64,000 bases of DNA from Candidatus Zipacnadia bacterium (lineage in GTDB: Bacteria; Armatimonadota; Zipacnadia; Zipacnadales; UBA5352): the NCBI GenBank assembly GCA_029821735.1, contig JALGSU010000008.1, positions 186,001 to 250,000 of the forward strand, given 5' to 3'. A model generated the notes under the pieces. The model made no database searches. It saw only the letters and a list, made by a program, of their open reading frames with translations, and was not told where the DNA came from. A program made the position numbers and the translations under genes. Positions 35,300 through 45,350 of the stretch are shown here, one piece after another. Every line of letters begins with the position of its first letter. Positions within the stretch are counted from its first letter, which is position 1.

Positions 35300-38200
35300 T
35301 CAGCGCTCCGGCCGGAACGCCGCCACATCCACCACGATTGTCGCATCCGCAGCCGCCGCGCTGTCGGGGTCAAAGCAAACCACGTCGTCCCCGACCCGCA
35401 CCGTCCGATCATCGACCCGCTCGATCGTCGGCGTCGCGCCCCCAGGCGCCTGCGGATACACTACCGCCAGGAAGCCCCAGTCCTCCACCGGCTCGGCGCT
35501 GCTGACCCACAGGTGATGCCCGCTCGGATCCCACTTTGCGTTCTTCTTCGAGCGATAGTCCTCACCCGTGATCGGGTTCACGTACCCGTCCATCCCCTGC
35601 CGATCATCGAGCACCAGCCCCTTTGGCTGATAGACGTGTTGCAGTCGCACCGGCACGCCACCCACTTCGTAGTCAACCGCGAACGTCCCCGCATCGAACT
35701 CAATCGGATCCGTAGGCCTGATGTGGTACAGCCACGTATAGGTCGCCGGTTGCGAGCACCGCAGATCGTCGTAGATCACGAAATACTCGCCGCGCACGAA
35801 CACCATATGTCGCACGAACCGTTCGAGGTAGGGGAGAGCGCGCTCCTGATACACCTTATCCAGCGGCAGCCCCCACCGCGCATAGTTCCCAGGCTCCTTC
35901 GGGTAGCACAGCGTCGGGTCGCCAGCCACGTAGAAGAAGTCATCGCCCTCCGCATGGCCCACGATCCGCCCGTACGCCGGGTATAGCATCCCTCGCCCCG
36001 GCTGCGCCTGCCCGAGCCCGTCCACCAGCACCGTCGTGCCGCTCATCGTGTGATACGCGAAAGCGTCCAGGTTCGCCGATGAGCCCCCGCCGTGGTTCAG
36101 CATCTGCCCATACGCGTGCAACTGGAACGAGCCGTCCGAGTTGAACGAGTGCCCGTACCCGCCTCGCGGCCGACACTGGAAGATCATCCCCGCACCCTCG
36201 GCATACGTCCGCGCGTCGCTCGGCGGTCCAGTCGCCGACATCGCCCAGCCATCGATCGGATAGACCCGCGAGAACTCCGCCTCGGGTCTGGGCTCCGGCA
36301 TCTCATAGTTGCCCGCCAGTGCATAGCTGATCCACGGGCGGAACTTCGCGTAGTCCCCGCCGCCGTATTGCTGCCAGTTATACAGGAACTGCCCGTCGCC
36401 GGTCAGGTGCGCGAACTGCCGCATGTGCGCGAGATGGTTCCCCCGCGAAGCATTCCGCTGGTTCCCCCACGCATGATGGTCCATGCCCACCGGGATGATC
36501 CGGCAGAACCACTCCGCCAGCGTCTGGTAGCGCGGGTTCAGTCCCAGATTGGCCTCTGGCAGCGCGGTGTCGTAGTACATCGTCGCGTTCATCAGCCATT
36601 TGCACTTCGATGATCCGTACCCCGCTCCCTCATTCCACCCCTCGTCGAAACCGTGCCCCACGGTGACGCCGATCAGATAGTTCAGGCATAGCTCGAACCA
36701 TTCGCGCCCGATCTCCGAGTGCTCCCGCAGCACCAGCCCGCACACCGCCGTATCCATCGCGCCCTCAAACGGGTGGCTCGATATCATCCCCGCCATACCC
36801 GACGCCTTCACCGGAGCCGTCAGCATCCCGGAGCCCGTCCGGTACCACCCCGACACGAACAATTCCGTCTCATCCGTGATCGGTATCACCTGCGCCCACG
36901 CCCCCCGATCAGACTGGTCCGGGCAGATGATCCCGACCGCCGCGCCCCCGTCACGCCCCCCAGTCAGCCTGTGCTCCAGCGTCGATTCCGTCCTGTACTG
37001 GCTCGGCTGCCACCCCTCCACACCATCTGCGCTCGCAGCCGAGAAGTCGCCGTTGGTCAACAGGTTCGGCCCACCATCGGTCGCCGATACCACGATGCTG
37101 TCGTACCAGACCTCCCCGCGCGCATAGTAGTTGAACGGTTCCACCGCCACATTGTCGGCTCCCGGAATCACCGGAATCTGCCACGAAAACTGCTTCCACT
37201 CCGGCGATGGCAGCAGTTTCAGCCGCTGGTCGCCATGCACCGTGATTCGCAACCGGTCTATGGCCGCGCCCGGCTCATTCGGGTCCGCCGAAATCGTGAC
37301 CCTGTGCTCGCCATCTTCCGTTACCACCAGCGATACGCTCGCGTCGCCCCAGCCCTGAATGAACACCCGCTGCGGCTTCTGGTCGTCTACGGCAACTCGG
37401 AATGCGTCCTTATCTGGCGCCGCACCATTCCCCACGATCGAGGCCGAGTACGTTCCCCTCGCCAGCGTCACCGTCATCGAGATCGCGGCCTCCGCCGTCG
37501 CCAGCTCCACCATCTTCCCGCCCGCCGCCTTCTCATGCTCGACGATCCGAGCCCCGCCTGACAGCTGCATGGCCTCCGCCTGCACCTCATCGGTCTTCGC
37601 CGATGAGCGGCAGGTAATGCGCAGCATCGGCCCGTTCGCTCCCGAGCCCCGCCACGAGAACCGGTTCATGATGTGATCCACGCGCCACTCCAGCGACCCG
37701 ATCATCACCTCACGCTGATCCTCGCTCATGTCCTGATACAGCCAGTCGAACAGCAGCGCGAGGAACTCATTCCCCTGCGTCGCGTCCTCGTTCCCATCGC
37801 CACCGAGGCCCTCCGGCGACGCCCGGCCACCGGGCGGATAGCTCGCCCACGTCACCGCACGCTCGACAACTCCCGCATACTTCTCCTCACCCGTCATCTG
37901 CCACACGAACGCCACCGTCGCCAGGTCCTGCGCGATCCGGTAGAAAGCCTGCGACGGCTCCTGATCACGATCCGTCTCCGGGAAGTTCGCCCACCAGTCC
38001 TTGGCAAGGACGTTGTCCGCCTGCCCACGCATATACGCCAGCGCCCCTGCAGCTCCCGGGTCTTCATCAGCCAGCGCCCTCATACGCTCCAGATTCTCAG
38101 CGTTGAAGAGCACTCGCGGATGGTCAGGCACCCGAATCTTGTCCGGTGCCAGCGCCGCGCGATCCCACACCGCCGCATCCTCCGCGATCCGGAACGATCG

Positions 38201-38605
38201 CACATCACTCCACTGCTCGGCGTTGCTTCCGACGTCGTACCCGACCCGCCAGTACCACGCCTTCGCCGCATCCAGCGCCGGGATGGTGTTGTAGAAGTTG
38301 CACTGAGTCTCGACGTCCACCACCGGCTCCGAGCAGTCCCGGTTCTGCGAGATCTCCAGCGTGAACATATGCATCCCGTCCGCGAAACTCGCCGGCCAGT
38401 CTGCTCGGTACGGCCAGCTCAGCCGCGGCGGGTTCAGCGCGACGGTCTCCCCGTCCGCTGGTCGCCAGTTCACGTACCTGCAGTATTCGCTCCGAGGGTT
38501 CAGCGAGACCACTGACTCCTCGCCGATACGCACCGGCGCGGCCTGAGCCACCACTGATATCGCCACGATACACCCCAACGCGCAGACTGCCAGCTTCCTG
38601 CTCAT
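35300..38605 (-). CDS. Secreted heparinase II/III-family protein with inserted binding domain
   Basis: 1101 residues from ATG 38605, with a signal peptide (LAVCALGCIVAISVVAQA). Residues about 25-130 form an Ig-like DUF4962-type region (SLNPRSEYCRYVNWRPADGE, PPRLSWPYR). A helical toroid follows (FYRIAQDLATVAFVWQMTGEEKYA, about 225-245). A jelly-roll/CBM-like insertion occupies about 330-600 (LLTNGDFSAASADGVEGWQ). The toroid resumes (MDHHAWGNQRNASRGNH) and ends in a beta-sandwich with QCRPRGGYGHSFNSDGSFQL and GEYFVIYDDLR. The architecture matches heparinase II/III lyases acting on uronate-containing polysaccharides. The size of the insertion is unusual. Confidence 0.7.
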   Translation of the reverse strand: MSRKLAVCALGCIVAISVVAQAAPVRIGEESVVSLNPRSEYCRYVNWRPADGETVALNPPRLSWPYRADWPASFADGMHMFTLEISQNRDCSEPVVDVETQCNFYNTIPALDAAKAWYWRVGYDVGSNAEQWSDVRSFRIAEDAAVWDRAALAPDKIRVPDHPRVLFNAENLERMRALADEDPGAAGALAYMRGQADNVLAKDWWANFPETDRDQEPSQAFYRIAQDLATVAFVWQMTGEEKYAGVVERAVTWASYPPGGRASPEGLGGDGNEDATQGNEFLALLFDWLYQDMSEDQREVMIGSLEWRVDHIMNRFSWRGSGANGPMLRITCRSSAKTDEVQAEAMQLSGGARIVEHEKAAGGKMVELATAEAAISMTVTLARGTYSASIVGNGAAPDKDAFRVAVDDQKPQRVFIQGWGDASVSLVVTEDGEHRVTISADPNEPGAAIDRLRITVHGDQRLKLLPSPEWKQFSWQIPVIPGADNVAVEPFNYYARGEVWYDSIVVSATDGGPNLLTNGDFSAASADGVEGWQPSQYRTESTLEHRLTGGRDGGAAVGIICPDQSDRGAWAQVIPITDETELFVSGWYRTGSGMLTAPVKASGMAGMISSHPFEGAMDTAVCGLVLREHSEIGREWFELCLNYLIGVTVGHGFDEGWNEGAGYGSSKCKWLMNATMYYDTALPEANLGLNPRYQTLAEWFCRIIPVGMDHHAWGNQRNASRGNHLAHMRQFAHLTGDGQFLYNWQQYGGGDYAKFRPWISYALAGNYEMPEPRPEAEFSRVYPIDGWAMSATGPPSDARTYAEGAGMIFQCRPRGGYGHSFNSDGSFQLHAYGQMLNHGGGSSANLDAFAYHTMSGTTVLVDGLGQAQPGRGMLYPAYGRIVGHAEGDDFFYVAGDPTLCYPKEPGNYARWGLPLDKVYQERALPYLERFVRHMVFVRGEYFVIYDDLRCSQPATYTWLYHIRPTDPIEFDAGTFAVDYEVGGVPVRLQHVYQPKGLVLDDRQGMDGYVNPITGEDYRSKKNAKWDPSGHHLWVSSAEPVEDWGFLAVVYPQAPGGATPTIERVDDRTVRVGDDVVCFDPDSAAAADATIVVDVAAFRPER

Positions 38606-38727
38606 CGTGATCACTCCACGGGTCCTGCGTCTATATGCGCAGCCTTCCACCAAAGCCTTTCTCTGCATGGAGCTTCATCACCTGTCGGGAGGGAACATCG
38701 CGCGCCATGCCGAAGGACCCGGGCACC

Positions 38728-40161
38728 ATGAACAGGCGACAGGCCATCGGCACAATGGCGCGAGCGACAATCGGAGGCGCAGCAGCCTTGACACTTGGCG
38801 CGCACAACCATCAGGCTCACGCCCATGAGCGCAAGCCCAACATCATCTTCATCCTCGCCGACGACCTCGGCTACGGCGACCTTGGCTGTTACGGTCAACA
38901 GGTCATACAGACCCCGAGGCTCGACCAGATGGCGCGCGAGGGCATGCGCTTCACCGACGCCTACGCGGGCAGCACAGTCTGCGCGCCCTCACGCTGCTGC
39001 CTCATGACCGGCAAGGACACCGGGCGCGCATATGTGCGAGGCAACGCCCGCGTGCCGCTTGCGGTTGAGGAGAAGACTGTCGGAGAGTGCTTCAAGGAGG
39101 CCGGCTACCGGACTGGCATCGTCGGCAAATGGGGTCTCGCAGAGCCGGATACCTGCGGCCTTCCCAACCGTCGAGGCTTCGACTACTGGTTCGGTTACCT
39201 CAACCAGAGGCGCGCCCACAACTACTACCCCGACTACCTGTGGGAGAACGAGCAGCAGTACTGGCTCGACGGCAATATGGGCGGAGGCCAGGAACAGTAT
39301 TCCCACACGCTCATGACCGAGAAGGGCCTCGACTTCATCCGCGACAATCAGGCCGATCCCTTCTTCCTCTACATGGCCTACACCCTCCCGCACGCCAACA
39401 ACGAGCTCGGCGCGGAGACCGGCGACGGAATGCAGATACCCGACTGGGGTCCCTACGTCGCGCGCGACTGGCCATCCCCGCAGAAGGGCCATGCCGCCAT
39501 GATCACCTTGCTCGACCGCGATTGCGGGCGCATCATGGACCTGCTCGCCGAGCTCAGCCTCGACCGCGACACGCTGGTGATCTTCACTTCCGACAATGGC
39601 CCACACAAAGAGGGCGGCGCCGATCCGGCCTACTTCAGTTCATGGGGCCCCCTCCGCGGGTACAAGCGAGACCTCTACGAGGGTGGCATCCGCGAGCCGA
39701 TGATCGCCCGCTGGCCCGGACGCATCCAGCCGGGCGCCGAAAGCAGCCTGCCCTGGGCGTTCTGGGACTTCATGCCCACCGCCGGTGAACTCGCGGGCTT
39801 CGACTCACCTCAGGGCATTGATGGCCACTCCATCGCCCCCGCTCTCTTCGGCGGCGACGCCCCCGAGCACGAGTTCATGTATTGGGAGTTCCAGCAACGC
39901 GAACTCAAGCAGGCGGTTCGGCGCGGCAACATGAAGGCAATTCGCGAGGGCATGACACGCCCCATCGAGGTCTACGATCTGCAGGAGGACATCGGCGAGA
40001 AGCGCGATCTGTCCGCTGACAATCAGGACTTCGTCAAGTGGGCCGGCGACCTCTTCGCGGGCCACCGCACAGACAGCGAGCTCTTCCCGGTCAATGACCC
40101 CGGCTACACACCAGCGACCCAGGTCGCCCCGCCCGAAGTTGACGCTGCACGTCCCGACTGA
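38728..40161 (+). CDS. Secreted arylsulfatase-type sulfatase (FGly type)
   Basis: 477 residues from ATG 38728 (GAAGGA upstream), with a Tat-like leader ([24 protein letters not shown]). Metal site [14 protein letters not shown] (DD about 45-46). Sulfatase signature [11 protein letters not shown] with Cys85 converted to formylglycine, then [21 protein letters not shown] (metal Asp-Asn) and [14 protein letters not shown]. It removes sulfate esters from polysaccharides. The formylglycine-generating enzyme is not in the window. It neighbours the heparinase- and pectate-lyase-like genes. The gene's last bases contain the promoter of the following MoxR gene. Confidence 0.92.
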   Translation: MNRRQAIGTMARATIGGAAALTLGAHNHQAHAHERKPNIIFILADDLGYGDLGCYGQQVIQTPRLDQMAREGMRFTDAYAGSTVCAPSRCCLMTGKDTGRAYVRGNARVPLAVEEKTVGECFKEAGYRTGIVGKWGLAEPDTCGLPNRRGFDYWFGYLNQRRAHNYYPDYLWENEQQYWLDGNMGGGQEQYSHTLMTEKGLDFIRDNQADPFFLYMAYTLPHANNELGAETGDGMQIPDWGPYVARDWPSPQKGHAAMITLLDRDCGRIMDLLAELSLDRDTLVIFTSDNGPHKEGGADPAYFSSWGPLRGYKRDLYEGGIREPMIARWPGRIQPGAESSLPWAFWDFMPTAGELAGFDSPQGIDGHSIAPALFGGDAPEHEFMYWEFQQRELKQAVRRGNMKAIREGMTRPIEVYDLQEDIGEKRDLSADNQDFVKWAGDLFAGHRTDSELFPVNDPGYTPATQVAPPEVDAARPD

Positions 40162-40167
40162 TACTAT
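40139..40167 (+). promoter_or_regulatory. sigma70-type promoter for MoxR-Nudix
   Basis: TTGACG at 40139-40144 and TACTAT at 40162-40167, 17-base spacer, overlapping the end of the sulfatase gene. The GTG start at 40206 has AGGGAG nearby. Confidence 0.5.
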
Positions 40168-40205
40168 CCTCAGCGCACAACACTGGCGCCACACAGGGAG
40201 ATGCC

Positions 40206-41219
40206 GTGGAAGGACCACCGACTCAGACCCCCGAGCCTGAAGGCGATATCATCGACCAGCTCGCGCACGCGCGACTGGCGATTCTCGAGCAGGTCGGCAA
40301 GGTGATCATCGGCCAGGACGAGGTCATCGAGCATCTGCTTGTAGCTCTGCTTTCCCAGGGCCACTGCCTGTTCATCGGCGTGCCCGGCCTCGGGAAGACG
40401 CTCCTCGTGCAGACCGTCGCACGAGCGCTCGATCTCAAGTTCTCCCGGGTGCAGTTCACCCCGGACCTCATGCCCGCCGACATCACCGGCACTGAGATTC
40501 TCGAGACCGATCCCGCCACCGGCCAGAGGCATTACCGCTTCGTTGAAGGTCCCATCTTCGGCAACGTGCTGCTCGCCGACGAGATCAACCGCACACCACC
40601 CAAGACCCAGAGCGCGCTGCTGCAGGCCATGCAGGAGCGCCAGGTCACTGCCGGCGGCCGGACCTACCCGCTCACCCCGCCGTTCTTTGTGCTCGCCACT
40701 CAGAATCCCATCGAGCAGGAGGGAACCTACCCGCTGCCCGAGGCTCAACTTGACCGCTTCCTGCTCAGTGTCTACGTGGGCTATCCGACCGAGGCCGAGG
40801 AGGAGCGTATCGTCGCGGCAACTACGTCGTCCGAAGCGCCCCGGGTCGAACGCGTCCTCACCGGTCCGCAGATAATCAGGCTGCAAAACGCCGTCCGATC
40901 CACGCCCGTCGGCAGCCACGTGCTCTCGTACGCCGTCCGCCTTGCTCGCGCAAGTCGCCCCGACGAAGCCGACGCGCCCGAATTCGTGAAGAACTGGGTC
41001 TCATGGGGCGCCGGCCCACGGGCGTCGCAGACGCTTATCCTGACCGCCAAGGCGCGCGCACTCATGCACGGCCGTCCCACCCCTGCCATCGAGGACGTGC
41101 AGGCCATGGCCCCGCCCGCGATGCGCCATCGCATTATCACCAGCTTCGCCGCCGAGGCCGACGGCATCAGCGCCGACGATCTCGTCTCCCGTCTCCTCGA
41201 AGCGGTGCCGGAACCGTGA
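40206..41219 (+). CDS. MoxR-family AAA+ ATPase (first of two)
   Basis: 337 residues from GTG 40206. Walker [11 protein letters not shown] (about 59-68), Walker [25 protein letters not shown] (about 121-144), sensor 1 [23 protein letters not shown], and a C-terminal lid with GASPRA-like [15 protein letters not shown]. MoxR ATPases act as chaperones, usually next to DUF58/VWA genes. Here the partner genes are missing and a Nudix gene overlaps instead (GTGA). A second MoxR lies in the Bat operon at 47490; the two share core motifs but differ in termini. Confidence 0.9.
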   Translation: MEGPPTQTPEPEGDIIDQLAHARLAILEQVGKVIIGQDEVIEHLLVALLSQGHCLFIGVPGLGKTLLVQTVARALDLKFSRVQFTPDLMPADITGTEILETDPATGQRHYRFVEGPIFGNVLLADEINRTPPKTQSALLQAMQERQVTAGGRTYPLTPPFFVLATQNPIEQEGTYPLPEAQLDRFLLSVYVGYPTEAEEERIVAATTSSEAPRVERVLTGPQIIRLQNAVRSTPVGSHVLSYAVRLARASRPDEADAPEFVKNWVSWGAGPRASQTLILTAKARALMHGRPTPAIEDVQAMAPPAMRHRIITSFAAEADGISADDLVSRLLEAVPEP

Positions 41220-41641
41220 CCCCCTCCCGGCAGTTGCTCTCAGCCGGAGCGGTCGTCGTTCGCCGCGGCCCGCAGGGCAAGCGCGTGCTCATTCTCCATC
41301 ACGCAGACTTTGACGAGTGGCGCCTGCCCAAGGGCAAACTCAAGGTGGGGGAGAGTGCTGCCGACGCGGCCCAGCGAGAGGTGGCCGAGGAGGCCGGCCT
41401 CCATCTGCCGACCCGCGAGCTTCTCGGCACCACCTGCTACCTCTACGAGGACTCCCGACGGGATGAACAGGTCAGCAAGATCGTCTTCTTCTTCGCCATG
41501 CAGGCCGACGAATCAGCCTGTGTGCAACTCGAGGAGCCTACCTTCGACGCTTTCGAGTGGGCCACTCCGCCCGATGCCCTCCGCCTCCTGCATTGGCCCA
41601 ACGAAGCCGACATCGTCGCGCGAGCCACCGCTGTCGGCTGA
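41216..41641 (+). CDS. Nudix hydrolase
   Basis: A 141-residue protein starting at GTG 41216, overlapping the MoxR stop. The Nudix box spans residues about 40-62: [13 protein letters not shown] followed by [10 protein letters not shown], with the catalytic REVAEE glutamates intact. [25 protein letters not shown] is the usual substrate-binding approach. Such enzymes hydrolyse nucleoside diphosphate derivatives (Ap4A, oxidised nucleotides, NDP-sugars); this short form resembles Ap4A/diadenosine-type pyrophosphatases. The GTGGGGGAG motif discussed under findings lies in this box. A strong hairpin follows. Confidence 0.85.
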   Translation: MTPSRQLLSAGAVVVRRGPQGKRVLILHHADFDEWRLPKGKLKVGESAADAAQREVAEEAGLHLPTRELLGTTCYLYEDSRRDEQVSKIVFFFAMQADESACVQLEEPTFDAFEWATPPDALRLLHWPNEADIVARATAVG

Positions 41642-41666
41642 CTGGCTCCCCAACACCCACGCACGA

Positions 41667-41699
41667 AAACACGCCGAGCCCGGAAGGCTCGGCGTGTTT
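41667..41699. terminator. Bidirectional terminator
   Basis: A perfect 14-bp stem AAACACGCCGAGCC / GGCTCGGCGTGTTT with loop CGGAA, between the convergent Nudix and rpsR genes. The A- and T-ends of the stem serve both directions. Confidence 0.8.
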
Positions 41700-41727
41700 G
41701 GATTCCTGGCAGCCCCGTCAGACTTTG

Positions 41728-42027
41728 CTACTCGGGGACGTAGCCCAGCAGCGCAACTTCGCGCGCGCGCTTGATGGCCGTAGCCACCTGCGCCTGGTGC
41801 TTGCGACACGTGCCCGTCTGGCGGGCCTTCCGGATGCTCCGGTCGTCGTCTACGTAGCGCTTGAGCAGCCCTACGTTCTTGTAGTCGATGATGTTCTCGC
41901 GCGGAGCGGCGCAGAACCGACAAACTTTCTTCTTGCGCCCGCCTCTTCCACCACGCCCACCGGGCCCACCGGGCCCGCGTCCACGTCCTCGTCCGTCGCG
42001 ATCGTCAGAGTTGCTTTTCCTGGCCAA
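41728..42027 (-). CDS. rpsR: 30S ribosomal protein S18 with RGG-rich N-terminal extension
   Basis: A 99-residue protein. The C-terminal 66 residues are a standard S18: KKKVCRFCA (the zinc-type Cys pair form), IIDYKNVGLLKRYVDDDRSI, RQTGTCRKHQAQVATAIKRAREVALLGY. The N-terminal 33 residues are unusual: MARKSNSDDRDGRGRGRG followed by glycine/arginine repeats. S18 usually sits with rpsF, ssb and rplI; here it is alone with its own promoter upstream on the minus strand. Confidence 0.95.
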   Translation of the reverse strand: MARKSNSDDRDGRGRGRGPGGPGGRGGRGGRKKKVCRFCAAPRENIIDYKNVGLLKRYVDDDRSIRKARQTGTCRKHQAQVATAIKRAREVALLGYVPE

Positions 42028-42072
42028 GGTAGTTCCTCGCTTTCAGCTGTACGTCCCATGCAACGGCTAGTA

Positions 42073-42101
42073 ACTATAGCTAATGCTGCGACTTGCGTCA
42101 A
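42073..42101 (-). promoter_or_regulatory. sigma70-type promoter of rpsR
   Basis: Reading the minus strand, TTGACG (42096-42101) and TATAGT (42073-42078) with a 17-base spacer, about 45 bases upstream of the rpsR start. Confidence 0.65.
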
Positions 42102-42107
42102 GTGCGA

Positions 42108-42884
42108 TCAGGCCTGTCCCGCCGCATCTGCCCGCAACGCCCCGGAATACTCCAGACAGATCGTCGCGGCCACCACTGCTGCGGTCTCAGTGCGCAGGAT
42201 GCGCGGGCCCATAGTCACCAGCGTCACACCTGCTTTGTCTGCCTCCGCCTGCTCCGAAAGGTCAAACCCCGACTCGGGCCCAATGAACAACGCCAGCTCC
42301 CCAGCCCCGTCTGCTTCTGTTGCCGCGAACTCGCCGAGCGATAGCGCGTCCGATCCGGCCAGACCTGCCGCAGGCATGACCCCTCGCACCTCGCTGGCCT
42401 GGACGTGCGCCAGCGCCTCGTCCATGCTCATCGGGTCCAGCACCTCCGGCACCTTCACCCGCCCGGACTGCTGAGCCGCCGATTCCACGATCCGCCGGAA
42501 ACGATCGCCCTTGCGAGCTCGATCAGCCGCGTCGATCCTGACCACTGACCGCCGCGTCAGCACCGGCACGAACGTCGCCACTCCCAGTTCAGTGCACATG
42601 CGCAGCGCCGTCTCGTAACGTGGTAGCCGCGGCAGTCCGTGATACAGCGTCAGCCGCAGCCCCGACTCGGCCTCGCGCTCCACCACCGGCCCCAGCGACG
42701 CCACAACCCGCTCCTCGGTCACCTCGACGATCGTCGCCGACCGCTCCGCCCCCTGTGAATCAACCACTGTCAACTCATCGCCAGGCGACATCCGCAGCAC
42801 GCCCACCAGGTGGTGCCTGTCGGCGCCGTCCAGCGTCACCGTATCATCGCGAATGTGGTCGTCATCCACGAAGACGCGGGTCAT
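42108..42884 (-). CDS. rsmE: 16S rRNA m3U1498 methyltransferase RsmE
   Basis: A 258-residue SPOUT methyltransferase that methylates U1498 in 16S rRNA. It has an N-terminal PUA-like part (RVFVDDDHI ... HHLVGVLRMSPGDELTVVD) and a C-terminal trefoil-knot with ELALFIGPESGFDLSEQAEA and VTMGPRILRTETAAVVA, the SAM-binding knot motifs. Start ATG 42884 overlaps the prmA stop (ATGA). Last gene of the rpoZ-dnaJ-prmA-rsmE operon, an order shared with many Firmicutes and Armatimonadota. Confidence 0.93.
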   Translation of the reverse strand: MTRVFVDDDHIRDDTVTLDGADRHHLVGVLRMSPGDELTVVDSQGAERSATIVEVTEERVVASLGPVVEREAESGLRLTLYHGLPRLPRYETALRMCTELGVATFVPVLTRRSVVRIDAADRARKGDRFRRIVESAAQQSGRVKVPEVLDPMSMDEALAHVQASEVRGVMPAAGLAGSDALSLGEFAATEADGAGELALFIGPESGFDLSEQAEADKAGVTLVTMGPRILRTETAAVVAATICLEYSGALRADAAGQA

Positions 42885-43804
42885 TGGCCATCCCCCCGCG
42901 CGGGTCGCCGGCCAATGAAGCTGTGCCACTCCCCGGCGCGATCATGCGCCAAAATCTCAAATCCCGCCGCGGGCAGCGCCTCTCGCACCTCGCCCTCGCG
43001 ACCGTTCGGGATCCCCGCGCACACGTAATGCCCGCCCGCGCGCAACATGCCGAACGCATTCGGCGCTTCGGTACTCACCGCCGGCGCGCTGATGTTAGCG
43101 AGGATCAGGTCCCACTCGTCCCCTTGGCCCAGCATCGTGTCGCCCACTGCAATCGCCACCGCGTCGCTCACACCGTTGATCTCGAAATTCAGCCGCGCCA
43201 CTTCGATCGCCAGCGGATCGCAGTCCACCGCCCGCACCTCGCCGGCCTCCAGCAAAGCTGCCGCAATACTCAGGATCCCCGAGCCGCAGCCGAAGTCCAG
43301 CACCCGCCCCCCAGGCTGCAGCAGCCTCAGCAACGCCGCCAGGCAGGCCCGCGTAGTCGCGTGGCTACCTGTCCCAAAGGCCATCCCCGGATCGAGCTCG
43401 ATCACGATATCGTCATCGTGGGCCTCGAAGCCGTCCGACGGCCACTCTTCCCACGTGGGCTTGATGACAATGCGGCCTTCGCGAAGCGGGCGACAATGCT
43501 CTCGGAACGCCGCCACCCAGTCGCGTTCAGGAACGCTCACAGCCTGCACATTGATCGGGCGCGGCAGCAGTTCCGCCGGTACCCGCACCAAAGTCTCTCT
43601 GACTGTAGCCACAGCCCCGTCCGGCGCGCTGCCCGCAACCATCGCCGACAGATACCCCGAGACCCGCACCGCGGCGCCCACATCCTCCAGTGACACGCCG
43701 TTCGGGCACATGCCCATCAATATGGCGCTCACTGCGTCCGTTGCCTCTGGGGGACAGGCCACTGTGACGCGCGTCCACGTCCGCGCGGGATCGGGGAAGC
43801 CCAT
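42881..43804 (-). CDS. prmA: Ribosomal protein L11 methyltransferase PrmA
   Basis: 307 residues. It trimethylates ribosomal protein L11. An N-terminal substrate-recognition half (weakly conserved) is followed by the methyltransferase domain: IVIELDPGMAFGTGSHATTRACLAAL (diagnostic PGMAFGTGxHxTT), VLDFGCGSGILSIAAALLEAGEVRAVDCDPLAIEVAR, DLILANISA (DxxxANI motif). GGGGAGGG precedes ATG 43804, six bases after the dnaJ stop region. Intact. Confidence 0.95.
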   Translation of the reverse strand: MGFPDPARTWTRVTVACPPEATDAVSAILMGMCPNGVSLEDVGAAVRVSGYLSAMVAGSAPDGAVATVRETLVRVPAELLPRPINVQAVSVPERDWVAAFREHCRPLREGRIVIKPTWEEWPSDGFEAHDDDIVIELDPGMAFGTGSHATTRACLAALLRLLQPGGRVLDFGCGSGILSIAAALLEAGEVRAVDCDPLAIEVARLNFEINGVSDAVAIAVGDTMLGQGDEWDLILANISAPAVSTEAPNAFGMLRAGGHYVCAGIPNGREGEVREALPAAGFEILAHDRAGEWHSFIGRRPARGDGQ

Positions 43805-43806
43805 CG

Positions 43807-44916
43807 CTAACCCTCCCCCGTGAAGACCTCGCGAATCCGGTCACGGATCCCTTTGGGCCGGGGGGTAATCTCTTCGCCGCCCTCTTCCGCGAACTCCAGC
43901 AGAAGTTCCCGCTGTCGATCGGTGAGGGAGGTGGGAGTGACTACACGCATGACCACGATCTGGTCGCCGCGCCCTCCGCCATGCAGAGGAGGCAGGCCCT
44001 GGCCGCGCAACCGCACCGTGTCTCCCGTCTGGGTGCCCGCGTGAATGGCCAGCTCTGCCTCGCCCTCAATCGTCGGCACCATCACCGTGTCGCCCAGAGT
44101 CGCCTGCGCTACGGAGATGTTCAGCGGCATGAACAGCTCGCGATCACGCCGCTCAAAACGCTCGTCCGACTGCACCAGAACGCGCACATACAAGTCGCCG
44201 GGGATACCGCCGCCTGCGGGGACGTCGCCCTGTCCGGGGTGCCGGATCCGCTGGCCGCTCATGATGCCCGGCGGAACCTGCACATGGACGCTGTGCGTCG
44301 CCTCCACCACACCCGACCCGTTGCACTCTGTGCACGCCTCGGTGATAATCATTCCTCGCCCTCGGCACTCGCTGCACGGGGCGCTGCTTGACATCACACC
44401 TAGAATAGTCTGCCGCTGCACCGTCCGGTAACCCGATCCTCCGCACGACGCACAGACCGTCGGGTCATGCCCGGGCTCAGAGCCGTTGCCACCGCACCGA
44501 TCACACTCCGCCTGCCGCGTTACTTCCAGCTCCGATTCCCATCCGGAGACCACACCGCCGAGGTCGATCATGACCTCATACTCGATATCCGCCCCACGCG
44601 CCTGCTCCTGAAATCCGAAGCCTTGGCCAAAACCGCCCCCGAACACCTGGTTGAAAATGTCGAAGAAGTCGCCCATCCCGCCGTTGGCCGCACCGCCATT
44701 GAGACCTTCATGGCCGTAGCGATCGTACCGCTCGCGCTTGCCACTGTCAGACAGAACCGCGTAGGCCTGCCCGATCTCCTTGAATCGCTCTTCGGCGTCG
44801 GGCTCTTTACACACGTCGGGGTGGTAGCGTCGAGCGAGGCGCCTGTACGAGCGCCGTATTTCGTCATCCGTACAGGTTACGCTGACGCCCAGTATCTCGT
44901 AGTAGTCACGAGGCAC
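43807..44916 (-). CDS. dnaJ: Chaperone protein DnaJ
   Basis: 369 residues from GTG 44916 (GGAGGA upstream). J-domain with HPD in RRYHPDV (about 32-35) and [17 protein letters not shown]. The Gly/Phe region is [21 protein letters not shown], followed by four CxxCxGxG-type zinc repeats ([36 protein letters not shown]) and a client-binding C-terminal part. Works with DnaK in folding; dnaK and grpE are not nearby. Confidence 0.96.
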   Translation of the reverse strand: MPRDYYEILGVSVTCTDDEIRRSYRRLARRYHPDVCKEPDAEERFKEIGQAYAVLSDSGKRERYDRYGHEGLNGGAANGGMGDFFDIFNQVFGGGFGQGFGFQEQARGADIEYEVMIDLGGVVSGWESELEVTRQAECDRCGGNGSEPGHDPTVCASCGGSGYRTVQRQTILGVMSSSAPCSECRGRGMIITEACTECNGSGVVEATHSVHVQVPPGIMSGQRIRHPGQGDVPAGGGIPGDLYVRVLVQSDERFERRDRELFMPLNISVAQATLGDTVMVPTIEGEAELAIHAGTQTGDTVRLRGQGLPPLHGGGRGDQIVVMRVVTPTSLTDRQRELLLEFAEEGGEEITPRPKGIRDRIREVFTGEG

Positions 44917-44939
44917 GACGGTGTGTCCTCCCGCGCTCT

Positions 44940-45350
44940 TCAGCCAAGGATGTCGGAGTCATCATCGTCCAGCTCGAGATCCTCGTCGTCCTCGAGGTCC
45001 TCATCATCTTCCTCTTCCTCATCCTCAACATCGTCGGCCACCAGCGGCTCATCCGGGTCGATGCCGAACAGGTCCGCGTCGAACAGGTCGCCGTCGCCCA
45101 GCGTGTCGTCGACCGGCTCTTCCTTGCGGCCGTCCGTCAGCGGCTCGTCCCCGGTCTCGCCGAGTTCCTTCACGATGACCTTGCCCGCGGCAATCTCGTG
45201 CAGCGCGATTGTCAGCGGATGGCTCGTGTTGACCTTGACCAGGGGCACTGCCCCGTCCTTCAGTTGCCGTGCGCGCTTCGCTGCGCCCACTGCGAGGGCA
45301 TAGCGGCTACCCACCATGTCCGCGAGCTTTTCGATCGGGATCGATTCCAC
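44940..45350 (-). CDS. rpoZ: RNA polymerase omega subunit with long acidic tail
   Basis: The first 75 residues match omega: [33 protein letters not shown], then [13 protein letters not shown]. Omega assists assembly of the beta' subunit. The protein is 136 residues, about 50 more than usual. The extra C-terminus is almost wholly acidic ([25 protein letters not shown]), which could contact basic partners or the sigma region. First gene of the operon rpoZ-dnaJ-prmA-rsmE, 23 bases before dnaJ. Confidence 0.88.
   Translation of the reverse strand: MESIPIEKLADMVGSRYALAVGAAKRARQLKDGAVPLVKVNTSHPLTIALHEIAAGKVIVKELGETGDEPLTDGRKEEPVDDTLGDGDLFDADLFGIDPDEPLVADDVEDEEEEDDEDLEDDEDLELDDDDSDILG

Noticed and set aside
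41003..41215. Longer N-terminus for the Nudix protein
   Set aside because: The extension lies wholly inside the MoxR gene, is Arg/His-rich noise, and GTG 41216 gives a normal Nudix length.
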